A stretch of DNA of 64,000 nucleotides from Caldilineaceae bacterium (GCA_022842065.1 JALHQH010000062.1:1-64000); one strand, 5' to 3'. Counted from the first letter of the stretch, positions 16,874 through 25,735 are shown. The notes: generated from the sequence alone by a model not told the origin. Translations and numbers: made by a program.

Positions 16874-17845
16874 CTACGGCTGATATAAATAACACGCCGC
16901 CACACGATCTTCTTCGATCGGATAGAGCGTGGGCGGCTGGGTTGTACAGTGGCTCATGACCTGGGGGCAACGGTCGGCAAATTTACAGCCCCCTTGGCTG
17001 CTAACTTTGCCATTGGTTTTTCCTGTTTTTAACTCGGCATCACCCCACGTGCGGTTGAGATCGGGCCAGGGGATCGAATTGACCAGCAGTTGGGTGTAGG
17101 GATGTTTTGGATCTTTGATCACCCGGTCAACCGTGCCCTGCTCCGCCACCGACCCCTTGTAGAGCACAAAGATGTCGTTGCTGATGTGGTAAGCGGTGGT
17201 CAGATCGTGGGTGATGTAGAGAATGGTGATGCCAAAGTCGCGGTTGAGCGCGCGCAGACTTTCCAAAATTGTGGCGCGCAGCGAGGCATCAACCATCGAG
17301 ACCGGCTCATCGGCGATGATCAGCTTGGGTTTGGTGAGCAGCGCGCGCGCCACCATAATCCGCTGCCGTTGGCCACCGCTGAGCTGGTGGGGAAAGCGCC
17401 CCAAGGTCTCTTCGGCGCGTAGCCCCACCCCCGCCAACGCCTCTTCGATCAAATCGCGGGCCGCCTTTTTGGAATTAGCCAGCTTGAACTTGGCAATCGG
17501 CACAGTCAACACATGATCAATCGGGTAAAACGGATTGTAGACCGAAAAGGGATCTTGAAAGACCGCTTGCACTTCACGGCGAAACTGCATGTGCTCGGCC
17601 CGCGTCAGGAGCGCCATCGGCTTGCCCTGGTACAGGACTTCGCCACTGCTGGGGGCGAGAAAACCCAACAGGATCAAGGCCAGCGTCGACTTGCCGCTGC
17701 CACTTTCGCCGGCTATTGCGCGCACCGTCGGCTGCGCGGTATCAACCGTCAACGAAAAGTTATCGAGCGCGACCGTACGCTTTTTGTGGAAAAGTCCACC
17801 GCCAAAAATTTTAGAGACATTCCGTAATTCGAGGAACGGAGCCAT
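16874..17845 (-). CDS. Oligopeptide/dipeptide-type ABC transporter ATP-binding protein (OppF-like)
   Basis: 323 residues. Walker A GESGSGKST, Q-loop VFQDPFSVYNPF, signature LSGGQRQR, Walker B LIIADEPVSMVD and switch His in ITHDL are all present, then the OppD/F C-terminal Cys-containing extension (GGCKFADRCP). It energises import together with the ATPase at 17907-18905. The ATG at 17845 starts the canonical APFLELRNVSKIF; the frame open to 17896 runs into a palindromic element and is not native. Confidence 0.93.
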   Translation of the reverse strand: MAPFLELRNVSKIFGGGLFHKKRTVALDNFSLTVDTAQPTVRAIAGESGSGKSTLALILLGFLAPSSGEVLYQGKPMALLTRAEHMQFRREVQAVFQDPFSVYNPFYPIDHVLTVPIAKFKLANSKKAARDLIEEALAGVGLRAEETLGRFPHQLSGGQRQRIMVARALLTKPKLIIADEPVSMVDASLRATILESLRALNRDFGITILYITHDLTTAYHISNDIFVLYKGSVAEQGTVDRVIKDPKHPYTQLLVNSIPWPDLNRTWGDAELKTGKTNGKVSSQGGCKFADRCPQVMSHCTTQPPTLYPIEEDRVAACYLYQP

Positions 17846-17874
17846 GGCTGGTCCTTTAGGATTTAGGTAAATCG

Positions 17875-17942
17875 GTAAATCAGGAAATCGGTACATCGGT
17901 GAGCATCTACTGATTTACCGATGTACCGATTTCCTGATTTAC
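17875..17942. repeat. Perfect inverted repeat (26-bp arms) supplying the 3' end of the upstream ATPase gene
   Basis: Arms 17875-17900 and 17917-17942 are exact complements with a 16-nt loop. The right arm is translated on the minus strand as the last about 11 residues (VNQEIGTSVNQ) of the ATPase ending at 17907, and its stop codon lies in the loop. The element therefore inserted across the old 3' end or donated a new one. Confidence 0.85.
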
Positions 17943-18905
17943 TGCTCCCTCATACAGATGACAGGCCACGCGCTGGGTGCCGGGGGCGTTGACCAGCACG
18001 GGCGCGATCGTTTTGCATTTGTCCATCACTTGGGGGCAGCGGGGGTGGAAGACACAGCCGCCGGGGGGATTCAAGAGCGATGGCGCGACGCCGGGGATGC
18101 CCTGCAATTCGCCTTTGTGCGCCAGTTGCGGCAAGCTGCTGATTAACATTTGGGAATAGGGGTGCTGCGGGGTGGTAAAAAGTTCGCGCACGGTGCCCAT
18201 TTCGGCCACCTTGCCCGCATACATCACCACCATACGGTCGACAAATTGGACCATCAGCCCCATGTCGTGGCCGATCAGGATCACCGCCGCACCCAACTCG
18301 TGTTGCACCCGGCGGATCGTCTCCATCACCTGACGCTGCACCACCACATCGAGCGCGCTCGTCGGCTCGTCGGCGATGATCACCTTGGGGCGCAACAGGA
18401 TCGCAATCGCGATACAGACGCGCTGCTTCATGCCGCCACTCAACTCGTGGGGGAACATGTTGGCGACTGCCGGCTCCAGATCGACCCATTCCAATACCTG
18501 GGCGATGCGTAACCCTTCTTCGCGGCTCGTCAACTGCACATCGTGGGCGCGCATGGCGTCAACCATCTGGCGGCGAATGCGCACCACCGGGTTGAGCGAA
18601 TTCATCGCGCCTTGGGGGATCATGCTGATCTCACTCAGCCGGGCCTGGCGCATCGCTTCCGGTGACAATTGGGCGAGATCGCGGTTGCCCAACCAGAGTT
18701 CGCCCCCTTCGATGTGGCCCGGCGGCTTGATCATGCGCATCAGCGCCAGCGCCATCGTCGACTTGCCCGAACCCGACTCGCCCACCAGGCCCAGCCGCGT
18801 CCCCGCCGCCAATTCAAAGCTGACGCCATCCACCGCCTTCACCGGCCCGCGCGCTGTGTGATAGTGAACGCGTAAATCCTTAACCCGCAATACTGCTTCC
18901 GACAT
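17907..18905 (-). CDS. Oligopeptide/dipeptide-type ABC transporter ATP-binding protein (OppD-like)
   Basis: 332 residues with Walker A GESGSGKST, Q-loop SMIPQGAMNSLNP, signature LSGGMKQR, Walker B VIIADEPTSALD, switch GHDMGL and the OppD-type C-terminal region (PPGGCVFHPRCPQVMDKC). It pairs with the OppF-like ATPase. The final residues after CHLYEGA are encoded by the inverted repeat at 17875-17942 and are unlike the family, so the original C-terminus has been replaced. It is third in the operon; a repeat-filled gap of about 120 nt separates it from the second permease gene. Confidence 0.93.
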   Translation of the reverse strand: MSEAVLRVKDLRVHYHTARGPVKAVDGVSFELAAGTRLGLVGESGSGKSTMALALMRMIKPPGHIEGGELWLGNRDLAQLSPEAMRQARLSEISMIPQGAMNSLNPVVRIRRQMVDAMRAHDVQLTSREEGLRIAQVLEWVDLEPAVANMFPHELSGGMKQRVCIAIAILLRPKVIIADEPTSALDVVVQRQVMETIRRVQHELGAAVILIGHDMGLMVQFVDRMVVMYAGKVAEMGTVRELFTTPQHPYSQMLISSLPQLAHKGELQGIPGVAPSLLNPPGGCVFHPRCPQVMDKCKTIAPVLVNAPGTQRVACHLYEGAVNQEIGTSVNQ

Positions 18906-18944
18906 AGTTTGCTTTACCAGTGTGGTATTTCTAAAGGGTGATGC

Positions 18945-19028
18945 GTGATGCGTAAAACGTAAAACGTAAGGGGTGAAACGTGAAACGGTTCGGCAGATGC
19001 ACTTTACGTTTCACGTTTTACGCATCAC
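18945..19028. repeat. Inverted repeat (16-bp arms) between permease and ATPase genes
   Basis: Arms 18945-18960 and 19013-19028; the interior is a run of direct AAACGT/GAAACGT heptamer-like units. The right arm overlaps the stop codon of the permease gene, the same placement seen for 17875-17942. Confidence 0.8.
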
Positions 19029-19870
19029 ACCGCTTTCCGCAACTTGGGATTGGCAATCTGATCCAGCCCCAACGAGATCAGGAAGAGCCCCATGAAGGTG
19101 AGGATGATCACCAGAATGGGCGGTCCCCACCACCACCAGAGCCCCCGCAGGATCGCGGTGGAGTAGAGCGCCCAGTAGATGGTCATGCCCAAGGTGGGCT
19201 CATTCTGTGGTCCCAGCCCGAGGGCTTCCAGGCCAATCGTCGCCAGAATCGCCGAGCCGACTGCGCTGACAAAACTGGCGGCGAGATAGGGCAACAGGTT
19301 GGGGATCAGCTCGCGGACGATGATCTCAAAGCCGCCCATGCCATTGAGGCGGGCGACCATCACAAACTGCCGTTCGCGCAGGGTAAGCACCTGGGCACGG
19401 ATTGTGCGCGTCGGCCACATCCACGCCAGCGAGGCGACCACCAGCGCCATCATGTTGACACTGACCGCGCCGCGCAAGGTGGTGGCGATCACCACCAAAA
19501 AGAGCAAGCCGGGCACCGTCAACAAGACATCGGCCGCGCCTTTGATCAAGGTATCGACCCAGCCACCAAAGTAGCCGGCCATAAAACCAAAGACAATTCC
19601 GATGCCCAGCCCAATCGCCCCGGCGATCAGCCCAATGCGCAGGGTCAACGGCGTGCCGGCCACCATCACCGGCAGGATCTCGCGGCCATAGGTGTCTGTG
19701 CCCAAAGGGTATTCTGCCGAAGGTTTTTCATCTGGCATGGCAGAGCCTAACCGCGCCCCCTTGATATCGACAAAACGCCCCATCACCGGTCCAAAAAGCG
19801 TTAAGACAATCATAATCGCCAACCCCCACCAGAGCAACGGGTGTTGGCGGAGCGAAGCAAATAGGTTCAT
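19025..19870 (-). CDS. ABC transporter permease, OppC/DppC-like
   Basis: 281 residues, about six membrane helices, with the BPD inner-membrane signature region VARLNGMGGFEIIVRELIPNLLPY (EAA-type loop that docks the ATPase). The N-terminus NLFASLRQHPLLWWGLAIMIVL is typical for this family. The ATG at 19870 overlaps the TGA of the preceding permease (ATGA), so the two are translationally coupled. Periplasmic motif YPLGTDTYGRE is the usual OppC mark. It forms the channel with the 19870-20874 product. Confidence 0.93.
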   Translation of the reverse strand: MNLFASLRQHPLLWWGLAIMIVLTLFGPVMGRFVDIKGARLGSAMPDEKPSAEYPLGTDTYGREILPVMVAGTPLTLRIGLIAGAIGLGIGIVFGFMAGYFGGWVDTLIKGAADVLLTVPGLLFLVVIATTLRGAVSVNMMALVVASLAWMWPTRTIRAQVLTLRERQFVMVARLNGMGGFEIIVRELIPNLLPYLAASFVSAVGSAILATIGLEALGLGPQNEPTLGMTIYWALYSTAILRGLWWWWGPPILVIILTFMGLFLISLGLDQIANPKLRKAV

Positions 19871-20874
19871 CAGCGCCCCTGATAAGTGATACGTGGGTCT
19901 AACAATGGATAGAGCAGATCGATAATCAGCGTGGCCAGCGCAATCGCCAGAATCAACATCATCACCACGCCATAGATGACAAAATAGTCGAACAGGCGAA
20001 TCGCCTGGTAGAGCACGGTGCCGACGCCCGGATAACCAAAGACCACCTCGACCAGCACTGCGCCCGAAACAATGTAGCCCAATGAAAGCGCCAGCGATGT
20101 GGTCTGCGGCAGCAAGGCGTTGCGCAGGGCGTAGCGGTAAAAGATCTCCTTGTCCTTTAGCCCCTTGGCTTCCGCAAAGGTAATATAATCCTCGCCCAGC
20201 CCGGAGATCATCATGCCGCGCATGCCAATCGCCCATGAGCCAAGCGAGGCCAGAATAATCGAAAAGGCTGGCAACACCGAGTGATGGGCTACATCCATGA
20301 TAAAGGCCCAGTCGAGGCTGGGGATCGTCATCTGATTATAGCCGCCGCTCAGTGGGAACCACTTGAGGGTAAAGGCGAGCAGATAAACGAGGATCAAGCC
20401 TAGGATGTAAAAGGGGATCGACGACAGGGCGATCAACGGCGACAAGAGTAGGTTGACGATGAGCGGCGTCTGCGGCCAAGCCGCCAGCGCGCCCAATAAG
20501 GTGCCGATGACAAAGGCAAAGAGTGTCGAGATCAGCAGCAGCCCAATCGTCCACGGCAGCGCACGCAGGATAATGTCGATCACTTTGCTGGGGAAGTTGG
20601 CAATTGAGATGCCAAAATCCAGGCGCACCATGTCAAACATATAGTTGACATATTGGCGCCAGAGGGGCTGATCCAGCCCAAATTTGGCCTCGTAGTTTTT
20701 GACCACCGCCTCCATATCCGTCTTGCCCGCGCCACCAAAAGAGACGGCCTGCAGCAGCTTTTCGCGGATTGGGTTGACGGGGGCGAGCCGGGGTAAGAGA
20801 AAACTCAAGGTCGATGCCAACCAGATAATAATTAGGAATACACCGAACCGTCTGAGCAGATAACCGACATTCAT
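19870..20874 (-). CDS. ABC transporter permease, OppB/DppB-like
   Basis: 334 residues starting MNVGYLLRRFGVFLIIIW, six predicted helices, and the EAA-type motif EAKGLKDKEIFYRYALRNALLP. The loop between helices 1 and 2 carries FGLDQPLWRQYVNYM, also typical of OppB. It is the first gene of the importer operon (order B-C-D-F-binding protein), upstream of which lie 875 nt without an intact gene. Substrate unknown; the nearby sugar-catabolic cluster (24-28 kb) makes a carbohydrate possible but is 3 kb away and on the other strand. Confidence 0.93.
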   Translation of the reverse strand: MNVGYLLRRFGVFLIIIWLASTLSFLLPRLAPVNPIREKLLQAVSFGGAGKTDMEAVVKNYEAKFGLDQPLWRQYVNYMFDMVRLDFGISIANFPSKVIDIILRALPWTIGLLLISTLFAFVIGTLLGALAAWPQTPLIVNLLLSPLIALSSIPFYILGLILVYLLAFTLKWFPLSGGYNQMTIPSLDWAFIMDVAHHSVLPAFSIILASLGSWAIGMRGMMISGLGEDYITFAEAKGLKDKEIFYRYALRNALLPQTTSLALSLGYIVSGAVLVEVVFGYPGVGTVLYQAIRLFDYFVIYGVVMMLILAIALATLIIDLLYPLLDPRITYQGR

Positions 20875-21430
20875 CGTCTATTTTTCTCTCCAACTATGCG
20901 GTTATGGTTTTGGGCTCAGCACGCAACAGGTAGCCAATGAGCAGCATACCTCGACCAGCGAATGCAGCTACCGATTTGCACAATGAGCAAGCTTGTTGAT
21001 GTGGCGGAATTTCGTAGAAACAGTGAGCGGGGAACGCTTTGGAAGTTATTATACATGACTTCGGCAAAACGCGCAATGTGCTTTTACGCGCGTAAATTTC
21101 ACCGTCTATTGTGCAGATCGAACTGACAACCGCTAATTGACAACCGACCACCGCAGTTGTCAGTTAGCGGTCGTCAGTCGTCTTTTTCAGCGCTGGCGAT
21201 CAGGTCAATCCACGACTCCCCGGCCTTCTGCACCGCGCTGATCCCCGTCACGCCGGTGATGTTCATACCGGCCTAGGGGCCAAGGACGCGCACGGTTGTA
21301 ACGGGTCAAATCGTATGGCTTCTAGCAAAAGCCGCACTTCCGGCTTGGCCGATGTAGGTGCTCTTACGCACCGATTTGGCCTTTTCCGCTATGCTAATAG
21401 ACAAAGCAAATAGAGTTGACACAAAGCGGG
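20875..21430. other. Intergenic region with decayed sequence
   Basis: No intact gene. A dyad lies around 21122-21174 (two copies of TGACAACCGCTAA-like sequence in inverse orientation). A 30-codon minus-strand frame at 21174-21266 starting MNITGVTGISAVQKAGESW looks like the tail of a lost gene but cannot be assigned. The importer operon promoter should lie near 20880-21060; I could not pick a convincing one. Confidence 0.5.
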
Positions 21431-21483
21431 CTGCGCATCAGGGGATGCGCAGTACACGATTGTGCCAGGTTTGATTGTGTTAT
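21431..21483. repeat. Second copy of the dispersed palindromic repeat
   Basis: 21445-21483 equals the reverse complement of 113-151 over 39 nt without mismatch. Only the inner 8 bp of the opposite palindrome arm remain here (21431-21438 pairs with 21445-21452), so the element is truncated on its left. It abuts the broken ccdA-like fragment. Confidence 0.9.
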
Positions 21484-21515
21484 CTATAAGGCTGTACAAA
21501 AGCGAAATGCCCATA

Positions 21516-21632
21516 CCTCAGTGCCCCTTGGTTCGCCGTGGCAGTATCACCAGCGAGAAAGAGGATGCTGCTCAGGATCGGTCCAATACAAGGCACCCAC
21601 CCGGCGCTAAAACTGACGCCCAAGCGCGCATG
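21516..21632 (-). pseudogene. Fragment of a CcdA-type cytochrome c biogenesis/thiol-disulfide membrane protein
   Basis: On the minus strand the frame reads LGVSFSAGWVPCIGPILSS then ILFLAGDTATANQGAL, matching the GW.PCIGPIL core of CcdA (the redox-active Cys region). An upstream in-frame stop and loss of homology past GALR leave about 39 codons, so it is a remnant. CcdA passes electrons across the membrane to TlpA/ResA-like thioredoxins; a TlpA-like gene follows at 21750 on the other strand, so a ccdA-tlpA neighbourhood may have been rearranged here. Confidence 0.6.
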
Positions 21633-21634
21633 GT

Positions 21635-21660
21635 ATCACTCCACTAAGTGGTGGAGTGAT
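21635..21660. terminator. Hairpin (10-bp arms) upstream of the TlpA-like gene
   Basis: ATCACTCCAC (21635-21644) pairs with 21651-21660 around a 6-nt loop, followed by ATCGCAAAAA and not a T-run. It may be a regulatory hairpin or another small repeat. Confidence 0.4.
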
Positions 21661-21749
21661 ATCGCAAAAACATTACTGGGTATGTTTGGATGGATTCGGA
21701 TTGTACGTGGTCTTGCTCGCATGGCAGGCTATCCTGAAATGAGGTTACA

Positions 21750-22400
21750 GTGATCGTTCAATATCGCACACTGATTAATTCCCGATGGCATTTGATTTGG
21801 CAAACAGGTGGTTTTATCGCGGTGACCCGGTTGGTGTTAATCTTCCTTCTCAGCGCCTGTGGAACGGAGTCAGCGCCAAGTCCAGCGCTAACCGAATCGC
21901 CGCCCATCACCCTCGCTGCCCTTCCGGTCGGTGTAGGCCGGGGATTCCCATCGGTAGAAATTAACCAGGCTGAAGCTAACAATGTTGGTTTGCAGAAGGG
22001 CAACGTTGCGCCAAATTTTCGTCTCGTGTTAGCTGATGGCCGTCACCTTAGTTTACACGATTTGCGTGGTCAACCAGTGCTACTGAACTTTTGGGCAACC
22101 TGGTGCGGACCCTGTCGGCTGGAGATGCCGGAGATCGTCAGCCTGGCCGCAACCAATCCAGATGTGGTGGTGCTGGCGATTAATGTACAGGAGACGATAG
22201 AACAGATTCAACCTTTTGCGGAAGAATTCCAGATGACAGTGCCGGTTGTACGCGACACGAACGGCGAATTGCGCAATCTGTATGAAGTGCGTGGCATGCC
22301 TACCAGTGTCTTCATTGACCGCGATGGGGAAATTTTTACAATCTGGGTCGGCATGTTGACCATAGAGCTGCTACAGGAAATTGTGGCTGATCTGGCGTAA
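21750..22400 (+). CDS. TlpA-like thioredoxin-fold lipoprotein
   Basis: 216 residues. A signal peptide ends at a lipobox-like LLSAC (Cys 37), followed by a Pro/Ser-rich linker and a TlpA/AhpC-type thioredoxin domain (about 82-216) with FWATWCGPC (C119, C122) and the cis-Pro loop GMPTSVFIDRDG. It should reduce or shuffle disulfides in extracytoplasmic proteins, perhaps for cytochrome maturation. The start is GTG at 21750 with GAGG upstream; it overlaps the stop of a short upstream frame encoding a hydrophobic stretch. Its electron donor (CcdA/MauE-type) is not intact here. Confidence 0.88.
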   Translation: MIVQYRTLINSRWHLIWQTGGFIAVTRLVLIFLLSACGTESAPSPALTESPPITLAALPVGVGRGFPSVEINQAEANNVGLQKGNVAPNFRLVLADGRHLSLHDLRGQPVLLNFWATWCGPCRLEMPEIVSLAATNPDVVVLAINVQETIEQIQPFAEEFQMTVPVVRDTNGELRNLYEVRGMPTSVFIDRDGEIFTIWVGMLTIELLQEIVADLA

Positions 22401-22523
22401 AAATCGCGTAGGTTCACTTTCGTACCAATGAGCCTCAAGAGGTAAGACTTTTCAGGGGACGAGAGTTACTGGTTGTGCTGTCCGTGCGTATAAATGATTG
22501 TAAATAAATTTGCACGCCTATCG

Positions 22524-23732
22524 CTATTGCGGGTCAACCATAAAAATTTCTGTCTCTGGGTAAAATGCCTGCCAGGCAAACCAGAAGTGATCAAAGGCAA
22601 CGACTTGCGTAAGCTGTTTGCCCACTAGGGGCCCGGCAATCGCTTCGCCAATCATATTCCAAGTGCTGCCCGTCTCTGTATCGTTGAAAGTGCCCTCTGC
22701 CGTTGCTTGAAAAGTCAACACCTGGTTCTCCACCTGGCGGTCGAAAACCACTGTGCTTCCCACATCACGCCCTTGGTTGATGATGGCGGTATCCAAGGCG
22801 CTGCTCACCCCCTTCTTAAAAAAGATCACGATGGGGGTAGTGGCCAGCTCATCGTTGACAACCTCTTGTTTGGCCAGCTCAGAAAAGGCGTAGGCTTTGG
22901 TGCTCTCATTAAGACTGACGCCGACTACCCGTTCTGTCGCCGGCAACCGCGCATCTAACACCCCATCATAAAGAAAGGGGCGCGCCGTACTATCATAGCC
23001 TTCATACGGGTTTCTCCCATAGGAACGGCTGAAGGCTGCCGGAATGGCCAACACTTCACCGGCAGGAAATGCCGCCGCAAAATCACCAAAACTCATGATC
23101 TGGCTGGGCAGGAAGTTCAGGCGCGTGCCGGTCAGTTCGCCGGCAATCGCCTCGCCCACTGCTTGCTGCCACCAAGTTTCCGTTTGTCGATCGTACATGA
23201 TGAGATCGCTCTTGCGCAGTTTGCCGGTCGTGCCAAAGTCGAGTGTGCGGTCGCCGACCCGGCGGTCAAAGACAATGCTGGCATTACACAAGGGGCAAAA
23301 GGTAACCGTCACCGGTTGCCCATCCACCACATCGTTGACAATCTCATGCCAGATGAGAATTTCCAGCGGATAGGCGCGTGTTACGCCCCCATGGGCAAAA
23401 AAGAGCACCGGTGACTGTTCGGCGAGGCGTTCACCGGCGGCTTCAATGCTTTCAAAGGTTGGTTCGTCAATTGCCGGGATGCCATCCTTGGGGGGACCGC
23501 CCGATAGTACTTCTTCCCAATCAATGCTACGTCTGGTGAAATCAGTCTTCCAGCCGGTGGTGCTAAAAGGGGGCGGTTCGCTGGGCAGTAATTCGGGGGT
23601 CGCTTCTCCGGCGGTTGCATCGACGGGTGCTGCTGCCCCACTGGATTCAACCGGGGCCACCGGCTGCACAATACACCCGGCCAGCAGGATCAAGCAAGAG
23701 AACAGGAAGAAAACAACAGCGTTGATTTTCAT
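22524..23732 (-). CDS. DUF3179-domain lipoprotein
   Basis: 402 residues with a type II signal peptide (lipobox LLAGC, Cys 20), an acidic/Ala-rich linker, then the DUF3179 fold: AYPLEILIWHEIVND, VTFCPLCNASIVFDR (CPLC motif), LDFGTTGKLRKSDLIMYD, TETWWQQ and LTGTRL. The second half repeats the pattern in diverged form (VVFDRQVENQVLTFQ, GSTWNMIGEAIAG). The family is common in Chloroflexota and haloarchaea; function is not known, and the Cys pair suggests metal or redox chemistry outside the membrane. It is convergent with the TlpA-like gene. Confidence 0.88.
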   Translation of the reverse strand: MKINAVVFFLFSCLILLAGCIVQPVAPVESSGAAAPVDATAGEATPELLPSEPPPFSTTGWKTDFTRRSIDWEEVLSGGPPKDGIPAIDEPTFESIEAAGERLAEQSPVLFFAHGGVTRAYPLEILIWHEIVNDVVDGQPVTVTFCPLCNASIVFDRRVGDRTLDFGTTGKLRKSDLIMYDRQTETWWQQAVGEAIAGELTGTRLNFLPSQIMSFGDFAAAFPAGEVLAIPAAFSRSYGRNPYEGYDSTARPFLYDGVLDARLPATERVVGVSLNESTKAYAFSELAKQEVVNDELATTPIVIFFKKGVSSALDTAIINQGRDVGSTVVFDRQVENQVLTFQATAEGTFNDTETGSTWNMIGEAIAGPLVGKQLTQVVAFDHFWFAWQAFYPETEIFMVDPQ

Positions 23733-23966
23733 AGGCTCCTCCAGATTAAGTGGTTTGAAATTTGTACGACATCAGGCAGATCGTCCCAGCGCGAGGATAT
23801 TTTCCTTCAGCACCACTATACGCTGCTTTGTCCAAAGCGTGTGTGTTTGAACTTACGCAAATAATAGACACATTATTTAAACATGGCACAATCTACCGCA
23901 GAACTCGATAGGGTGAGATGGTCCATGTTTAAGTGTCATCTCTATAAGGTGGCATAAAAAATCGGG
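23733..23966. other. Gap between divergent genes; no gene seen
   Basis: The 302-nt space between the DUF3179 gene and the glycosidase-like gene holds the promoter region for both. Apart from the candidate promoter at 23967-23995 I see no repeat or coding frame. Confidence 0.5.
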
Positions 23967-23995
23967 TTGCGGCAATCTGCTCCTTCGTATACAAT
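23967..23995 (+). promoter_or_regulatory. Candidate promoter of the sugar-catabolic cluster
   Basis: TTGCGG (23967-23972), 17-nt spacer, TACAAT (23990-23995), about 40 nt upstream of the ATG at 24035. Confidence 0.45.
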
Positions 23996-24034
23996 TTTTT
24001 TAGCAATCTTTCCCTAATCAAACTTAGATATCCT

Positions 24035-25603
24035 ATGCCTAAACTAAACAACGTCAACACCACCGATATCCCCGCGGCGATTCGCCTGGGGTGCCAGACG
24101 ATGCAAAATGTCTTCAACGCCGATGACAACAACATCCCCTTCTTTGGCTCGCGCGTGCGACCGGCGGCCAGGTTGAGCTTTAGCTGGGCGCACTCGGAAG
24201 CGCATGTGCCGGGCCGCCATCTCAACGCGCTGCTCAACGCCGAAGATGTGCTTGGCATCACGCTCGATGAAGATGCGGTGGAAAAGCAGCTGGTCGCCGC
24301 GCTCTATGCCTACAGCGGATCGCTGCCCTTGCCGCTCAACCGCCAAACCATCGACGGGCCATTGGTCAACTTCATGACCCACAATGTGCGCGAAGGTTTC
24401 CATGCGCTCTACGCGCTGACCCACTTTCGCCACTCGACCGCGGCCCGCGCCATTGCCGAAAGTAGCATCAACCAGATTCTTCACCTCTGGGATCCAGCAA
24501 CAGGGTGGAACCGCCAACGTATCGAGGCGGAGTTAGGGCTGAAGCTGATCGACTCGACCTTTATCGTCGGGCTGGCGCGGGCACTGGGGCCGCTGGTCAA
24601 ATTCTACCGGGTGACCGGTTATGCGCCGGCTTTACAACTGGCGCTGCTGCTCAAGGAAAAGTTGATCAACGAGTTCTTCCTACCCAGCGGTGACTACAAC
24701 CGCGAGACCTTTGGCACCCACACCCACTCGACCACCTGTGTCATGTCCTCCCTGGCCCAGTTGGCCGAATTGACCCGTGACGCCGGGTTGATCGAACGGG
24801 TGCGCGCCTTCTACGACAACGGCCTCTGGCAGATCCGCGACCAGTTGGGCTGGGTAATCGAAATGAGTGGCGACGACGCTGACCCCGACAAGGGCGAATG
24901 CAACAACACCGGCGACATTGTCGAAACCGCACTGATCCTGGGGCGCTGGGGCTATCCCCAATACTATGGCGACGCCGAACGCATCGTGCGCACCCATCTG
25001 CTGCCGGCGCAATTGCGCGATACCAGCTTTATCGTTGACCCACCCAATCCTGCCAACGAAGATGGTAAGCGCGCTGTGGCCGCCCGTCATCTTGGTGCCT
25101 TTGGGTTTCCTGCCCCCTATGGCCATGAACCGGTGGGCGCTGATCATGTCAGCTTTAACATGGACATTGTCGGCGGCGCGGTCGCCTCGCTCTGCGAAGT
25201 CTATCGAGAAATTACCCGTTTTGACGCGGCCGGCCACTGGGTAAACCTGCTCTTTGACCACGAAACCGCCCACATTGTGGTTGAGTCGCCTTATACCCAC
25301 GAGGGGCTGCGCATTCGGATCAAACAGCCGGGGCCGCTCTTTGTGCGCTTGCCAGGGTGGGTCTTACCAGAGATGGTGCGCTGTGATGACTTGATTACAG
25401 CGTATTATTTTACGAACGGCTATCTCTGCATCCCCCAACCGCCGATCAACCGCCCCGTGCGGATCGACTTCCCGCTGGTAGAGGAGACGATCACCCTGCA
25501 GCATCGCACCCGTGACATTCGGGTGTGCCTGCGTGGAGATGAAGTGCTGGCGATGGAGAACTTTGGGGCTGATTTGACCTTTTTTGATGAGTTGCCGGTA
25601 TAA
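24035..25603 (+). CDS. Six-hairpin glycosidase-like protein (GH127/DUF1680-related, tentative)
   Basis: 522 residues, cytosolic (no signal peptide). The N-terminal two thirds are rich in Ala/Leu helices with aromatic and acid residues (SWAHSEAHVPGRHLNALL, GPLVNFMTHNVREGFHALYALTHF, GDYNRETFGTHTHSTTC, GECNNTGDIVETALILGRWGYPQYY), consistent with an (alpha/alpha)6 barrel. The C-terminal part is beta-rich (LFVRLPGWVLP, IPQPPINRPVRIDFPL), as in GH127-type beta-L-arabinofuranosidases and relatives. It heads a plus-strand set with a rhamnonate dehydratase-like enzyme and a PhyH oxygenase, so a role in plant or exopolysaccharide sugar breakdown is plausible. Family assignment is by pattern only. Confidence 0.6.
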   Translation: MPKLNNVNTTDIPAAIRLGCQTMQNVFNADDNNIPFFGSRVRPAARLSFSWAHSEAHVPGRHLNALLNAEDVLGITLDEDAVEKQLVAALYAYSGSLPLPLNRQTIDGPLVNFMTHNVREGFHALYALTHFRHSTAARAIAESSINQILHLWDPATGWNRQRIEAELGLKLIDSTFIVGLARALGPLVKFYRVTGYAPALQLALLLKEKLINEFFLPSGDYNRETFGTHTHSTTCVMSSLAQLAELTRDAGLIERVRAFYDNGLWQIRDQLGWVIEMSGDDADPDKGECNNTGDIVETALILGRWGYPQYYGDAERIVRTHLLPAQLRDTSFIVDPPNPANEDGKRAVAARHLGAFGFPAPYGHEPVGADHVSFNMDIVGGAVASLCEVYREITRFDAAGHWVNLLFDHETAHIVVESPYTHEGLRIRIKQPGPLFVRLPGWVLPEMVRCDDLITAYYFTNGYLCIPQPPINRPVRIDFPLVEETITLQHRTRDIRVCLRGDEVLAMENFGADLTFFDELPV

Positions 25604-25614
25604 ACAAATGCTCG

Positions 25615-25705
25615 TTCCAACCGTCTCGGTTGGAATGCAGGTAGGACGCTCCGCGTCCCCTGGACGCGGAGCGTCCCAACGGCATAACTACGCGGAGCGT
25701 AGTTA
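25615..25705. repeat. Array of four small hairpins
   Basis: 25615-25635, 25644-25658, 25662-25676 and 25685-25705 are each nearly perfect palindromes with 3-nt loops. The last three share the core ACGC-NNN-GCGT while their outer arms differ yet stay complementary. The array fills the gap between the glycosidase-like and rhamnonate dehydratase-like genes. Confidence 0.85.
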
Positions 25706-25735
25706 CGAGCACATGAGAAAGGAATTGCACGCGCA

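Noticed and set aside
21538..21753. 71-codon plus-strand frame before the TlpA-like gene
   Set aside because: Its first half is antisense to the CcdA-like fragment; only the overlap with the GTG start is of interest.
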